Origin: Pyrocephalus nanus | Lineage: Eukaryota > Chordata > Aves > Passeriformes > Tyrannidae | Length of the DNA stretch: 64,000 bases | NCBI GenBank assembly: GCA_038380795.1 | Contig: CM076259.1 | Location: 63,259,938-63,323,937 of the forward strand | Direction of reading: 5' to 3' | Part shown: positions 60,001-64,000 of the stretch, in pieces | Layout: every line of letters starts with the position of its first letter | Numbering within the stretch: position 1 is the stretch's first letter | Made by a program: the position numbers and the translations under genes | Notes under the pieces: model-generated | Told to the model about the DNA's origin: nothing | Databases searched by the model: none | What the model saw: the letters and a program-made list of their open reading frames with translations, nothing else

Positions 60001-63000
60001 TGCTCAATAACATACTGCTGCAGAGGGCAGCTCACAGACAACAGAAGAAATGGCTTTGTTGGCGTATCTTTCCTATCTCATTTCCATCCCCAGAATTTTC
60101 CCTAATTTTAAACCCTGTGGTCTGAATTCCTTAGGAGTCTCTAGAAAACCTCACCCTTTGGTGCCTCCCAAGACTTCTCACTCAGAACTCCAAGGGTTAA
60201 TATCCTTGGAACATCACATAGGGAAGCAGTACAAGTCTGTTCATGCAGTTGACAGTGCCCTTTTATTATTGCTTCTATCTCTCCTATCAGATGTCTCACT
60301 CTTAACAGAGTTATTAAGATAATTAGTTAATACGGGTTATTTTATTATTGTACTCCTATTTGATTTGATTGCACGCTCAGCTGACACATGTCATAAAAGC
60401 AACAAAAGCATTAAGAAGTTGCATAATTGGCAAAACTGAACTGTCAGTGCTGTGGAGTTCAGAGATTCACGGAGGGAAGAAATGTACAGACTCCATAGAG
60501 ACACGGGTCCTTCTGTGAACCTTGGATTTCTCCTCGTAGCATTTATTAGTCAGGAAAATGACTGGCATTTCCTCTTCTGTGTTTTAATTTTCTCTGCTTG
60601 TGCTGTATTTTCTGATCTTTGTTTTAGCCTGCAGAGGAAGGCAGATCAGTCTTGTTTATCTTTGCCAGAGATTCCTTCGTTTTGGGAGCTGCATCGGAAA
60701 TAACTTTGAATGAAGGCAGACTAGAGGCTTTAAAAAGCATCTATCAAGTAATCAAGTGGGTCCATGTGCCATATTTCCTGACCATCTATTGCACTGGTAT
60801 CTGCCACTGGCACGCATCCCAGTGCTGTCAGAGTAGTACAATCCTATTTTTATTTACATCCAGTGTTCCTCTATTCAAATACTTTATCCAGCTTTGTCAG
60901 GGCAAATTCCTGGCAATTTTCATCTTCTTAACCTTTTGAGTTTTCCTTGTGCACCCTCCTGACACATAAGCTGAAGAAAAATATTCATTTCTTCAGCCCT
61001 GGTCTGAGAAGCTGCTTTTCAGCCCATCCCAGCGAGACTGTGTTCTGTGACCTGACCAGTGCTGTCTTTGTTTGTGTTGGTCTTCTCAAGCTCGGGTTGA
61101 AGCTGTGAGTGGAACATTCCCAAGGGTCCCAAATTCTGCCCAATTTGCAGCCATGTCGACCTGCAAATATTTCCTCCAGTTTGAGATTTTTGGCATCCCA
61201 AGTTTCCTGGATGTGCTTACATCATCCCTGTGCGGAGGAGGATTTGGCTGTATGGCTTAGAATGTGCTCTGTGTAATTGAACAAGTTCCCTCAAAAATAC
61301 CCCAGCAATTTTACCAGTTCTTGTCTGGGGTTATGAGGTATGTGATGTAGCCCTGTGGGCAGGGGAGGAAAAAGCCCTCCCAAGAGGCCTTTCCTGAGCT
61401 GACTTGATAACTTTGGGGTTTGAAATGGTGAGGAAGGAAAAATCTCAAGCAAGAAACAAGCTGTTAAAGCAGAGACAGGAACAGACACATAAAAAATTAT
61501 ACATCTTGATTTTCTAGAATGTGGCTAGAGGAAATCAATCCCTAGTGCAGTAAACAAACTCCAGTGGGCTACCAGCAGACAGTGCCCAGAGTAACTCAGT
61601 TCCGAACATGGGCACTGCTGCAGTGAGGATTTGGCCTCGGAAATTTTCTTTTGCAGTTGCTGCTCTGAAAGAGGGATTTTAGAAACAAGCCCTGCTGCAT
61701 GCAAAGAATATTTGAAAGTCCCTTGACACACTGCCTTTTCTAGGTGCGCTGCTCAGGCTCAAAGCGCTGAAGAGGAAGGACCCTAACAGCTTTCCAAGGC
61801 TCTGAACTTTGGGCATTATGTTTTTAGGTCATTGCTTACAAGCCAAGAGCACCAAGAAGGGCAGACAAAGTCGTATTAGCTGGAACACTTCTCAGTCTCC
61901 TGGGAGGGACAATGGGTGCAGTTCACAAGCAGAGTCACACAGCTGCAGCTTGCTGGTTAGGAGGCTGCACACAGAGGAGAGATCAGAATTCAGAGCAATT
62001 AAGCACGTCGCCTGATTGTTACCGACAGATTAAAAAAACCCTCTGCCAGCTTTACACATTTGCAGCCTCTTGTCTTTGTGAGTCAGGAGGCAGTTCCCAT
62101 CGTGAAACACACACGCTCTGTAGTACAGGATGATTTTTGGCAAAGTCCAGGCCAGGCGGGGCGGGGATAGCATTCCAGTTTTATAACACAATTCCATAAT
62201 AGGAGACAGCATTCTTTTCATATTAATGTTCATACAATAGGAATTTTAAACTCCAGCTTTCAGTTTATATGGAGGAAATAAAGTCTCTTTTAAACGCCAC
62301 AACAATTTTATTCTATAATTCAATGAACAGGGATGCTGGTGGCCCAACCATACAGAGTGCAGGGGGTATTTTGCAGGATGCTTTCACTCCAAGAAACAGC
62401 AAACTGGAAAGCACTGATGTAGTTATGTGTTAGCTGATGTCATCAGGACCTCCTCTTTGGATGGGTTACTGGTGTTCAATCTACATGCTCTGACCCCAGG
62501 GGAAATTCATATCACCACTCTGCACACTCCTTATGAGCACTGTGAAGTAGATATCACTGCTTCTCTAGAGTTATTAAACCAAAAGATGTATAGGCATTTA
62601 CAGGCCCTTTGGTAGCAAGGGTTTTGCAGAGTGTAATGTGAGGCTGCTTCACGACCATCCTTGCCATATGTGCCACTAAGGACACTTTCTACCTCACCTA
62701 TTCCAGTGGCCCAGTGAGGAATCTGAGACTTTCAAGATGTTACTCATGCCCTGACTTACAGCTTGCAGTGCTTTTTTGAGAAGGTAGAAGTTTTAAAGGT
62801 AAATTTCTCCTATTGGGGTTTTGATCAGTCTTTGAGGGCTTTCAAGAGCCCTTGCTGCTCTTTACTTAAGGTTTGACCCCTCACTGTAGCTCAGTAGATA
62901 CCTTGCTGCTGGCCAGTTTCGGCCAGCAGGTTGACACTAGCATTTGCCAGGCTGCCTGGTTTCAAGCAGTCCAGAGGGGTGGATTATATGAGTTATGTTT

Positions 63001-64000
63001 TCTCACTAGTGGCATCTATAATTGAGATTTCAGAGAGGGCTTAGCTGAACCAGGCTGTCCAGAGCAGATACAGGGAGAGCCAGTCCTAGTACTGGAAGTT
63101 CAAGTTGTTCTGACCTAATCTATTAAATTCAACTCTGTTTCAGATGAGCTAAGACATATGCTCTGAAAAGGACAAAAGCATCAGTACTATTTACAGGCCA
63201 GCTGGAACACCCAAAAGTGAAGAAGAGGGCTTGGCCTCCTGAGGGGTTGTTCTGCACCTTGCCTGAGCAGCATGGGGCTGTGGCTATCAGTGAGGTTTCA
63301 CGTGCGTTGGAGATTAAATGATCCTTGCAAGAATGGTGGCATCTGGAAACAGGTGAGGGAAAACCTAATTAACCAAACACAGGACAATTTGGTGAATGCC
63401 AAGAGTACTCTGGCATGTATTTTCACACCTGATTCCAATCTAAAGGAGAGTGTTCAGTAATGACCATTTTATAATGTTGGTTTGATATTTGGATATTGCC
63501 AAATGATAGAGAAAATGGAAGTTCTCAGGATATATGTTCATGCAGAAGAGTGCATCAGTATGGTCTGGCAGGTGCAGTTTTTGGTTTTGAGGCTACTTGC
63601 TTTGGGTAGCTGCAGTTTTGAAGGGAGGTAATGGAGAGGTTTGATCTGCATGCATGTTCTCAACTCAGCCTTAGTCAGCTCAGGGAATTTATTCCTAAAG
63701 AATAGATTGCAGAGCAAGGGCTGTGTGAGAATGTTTCTTCCTGACAGCTTGGCTGTGTTCTTCAGAGCAAGCCTGGCTGTGGTGGCAGTGAGCCTTACCA
63801 AAAGCACTGCATTCTCTGAACTGGGGCTTGTAGCCCTGTTCCAGGCTGAGATGGGGATGACCATCTGGGGAAAGAGGTGGATCAGGGACTAACGTGAGTA
63901 CAACTTAGTCTTTAACAAAGAGACTTCCTGCCTTGGTGTAAGTATTGAAACATCTTGGTGTGTTTCCCTGCCTTCAAACAAGAGCTCTGTGTGCCTGACG
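57007..64000. other. Unique non-coding stretch, no gene recognised
   Basis: About 7 kb without a transposon or gene I can name. The longest open frame of the window (57799-58248, plus, 149 codons) starts at TTG, is GC-rich and low in recognisable motifs, and is most likely chance. The 63.5-63.9 kb part has exon-like splice signals on the minus strand, discussed as a finding. A hairpin at 62906 is listed separately. Confidence 0.55.
62906..62929. repeat. Perfect 9-bp GC-rich hairpin
   Basis: CTGCTGGCC (62906-62914) pairs exactly with GGCCAGCAG (62921-62929) across an AGTTTC loop. It is the most stable short foldback noticed in the window. It follows 'TGTAGCTCAGTAGATA', which resembles a tRNA A-box, but no B-box or cloverleaf follows, so a tRNA is not supported. 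Confidence 0.8.

Noticed and set aside
62885..62940. tRNA-like A-box followed by a hairpin
   Set aside because: There is no B-box (GGTTCGA-type) and no cloverleaf. The stem is a single 9-bp foldback.
63272..63460. Frame containing 'NDPCKNGGIWK', reminiscent of an EGF-like domain, followed by a GTGAGG donor-like site
   Set aside because: Only one short EGF-like phrase is present. The remaining cysteines are missing and no acceptor is convincing upstream.
1..64000. CRISPR arrays, bacterial operons, phage or plasmid genes
   Set aside because: No regularly spaced identical repeats, ribosome-binding sites or dense coding are present. CR1 and the avian LTR show this is vertebrate DNA.

Overview
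This window reads as non-coding DNA from a bird genome. The evidence is the set of dispersed CR1 non-LTR retrotransposon fragments. Many carry the avian CR1 3' signature: a 'GATGATCTTTAAGGTCCCTTC'-like block followed by short ATTCTATG-type tail repeats. There is also one roughly 1 kb solo LTR of a kind I recognise from avian endogenous retroviruses. CR1 is nearly the only repeat class, MIR- or Alu-like SINEs are absent, and composition is moderately AT-rich with few CpGs. All of this fits a bird, probably outside the chicken lineage, but the species cannot be fixed from sequence alone.

I found no host protein-coding gene, rRNA or tRNA. The longest open frames (about 100-150 codons) resemble no protein I recognise, usually lack an ATG start, or lie inside transposons. 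The window is therefore intergenic or deep intronic. Convincing coding signal exists only in decayed CR1 reverse-transcriptase (ORF2) C-termini at about 10.9, 20.2, 52.1-52.6 and 55.7-56.0 kb.

Layout: 0-10.9 kb is mostly unique sequence with two CR1-type tails (4.66 and 8.3 kb). 10.9-11.7 kb holds a good CR1 3' end plus an older CR1-like relic. 16.4 kb has a short CR1 tail just after a perfect hairpin. 19.9-20.45 kb is a head-to-head pair of CR1s. 20.4-30.1 kb is mainly unique with one minus-strand CR1 (25.2 kb). 30.1 kb has a CR1 3' end. 30.3-50.7 kb is CR1-poor, with only two pieces under 100 bp, and contains the main simple repeats (T/TTTG-rich 31.5 kb, TA/TG-rich 38.3 kb, T29 47.97 kb, TG repeat 49.24 kb). 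50.7-52.6 kb is a nested structure in which a minus-strand CR1 is split by a solo LTR. 55.6-57.0 kb has two more CR1 copies. 57.0-64.0 kb is unique.

Nothing resembles an undescribed gene system. The more useful leads are the nested CR1/LTR insertion and its ambiguous boundary, the inverted CR1 pair, several perfect short hairpins, and two AT-rich unique blocks (about 18.4-18.8 and 28.85-29.33 kb) that look like possible conserved non-coding elements. The last needs comparative alignment to test.
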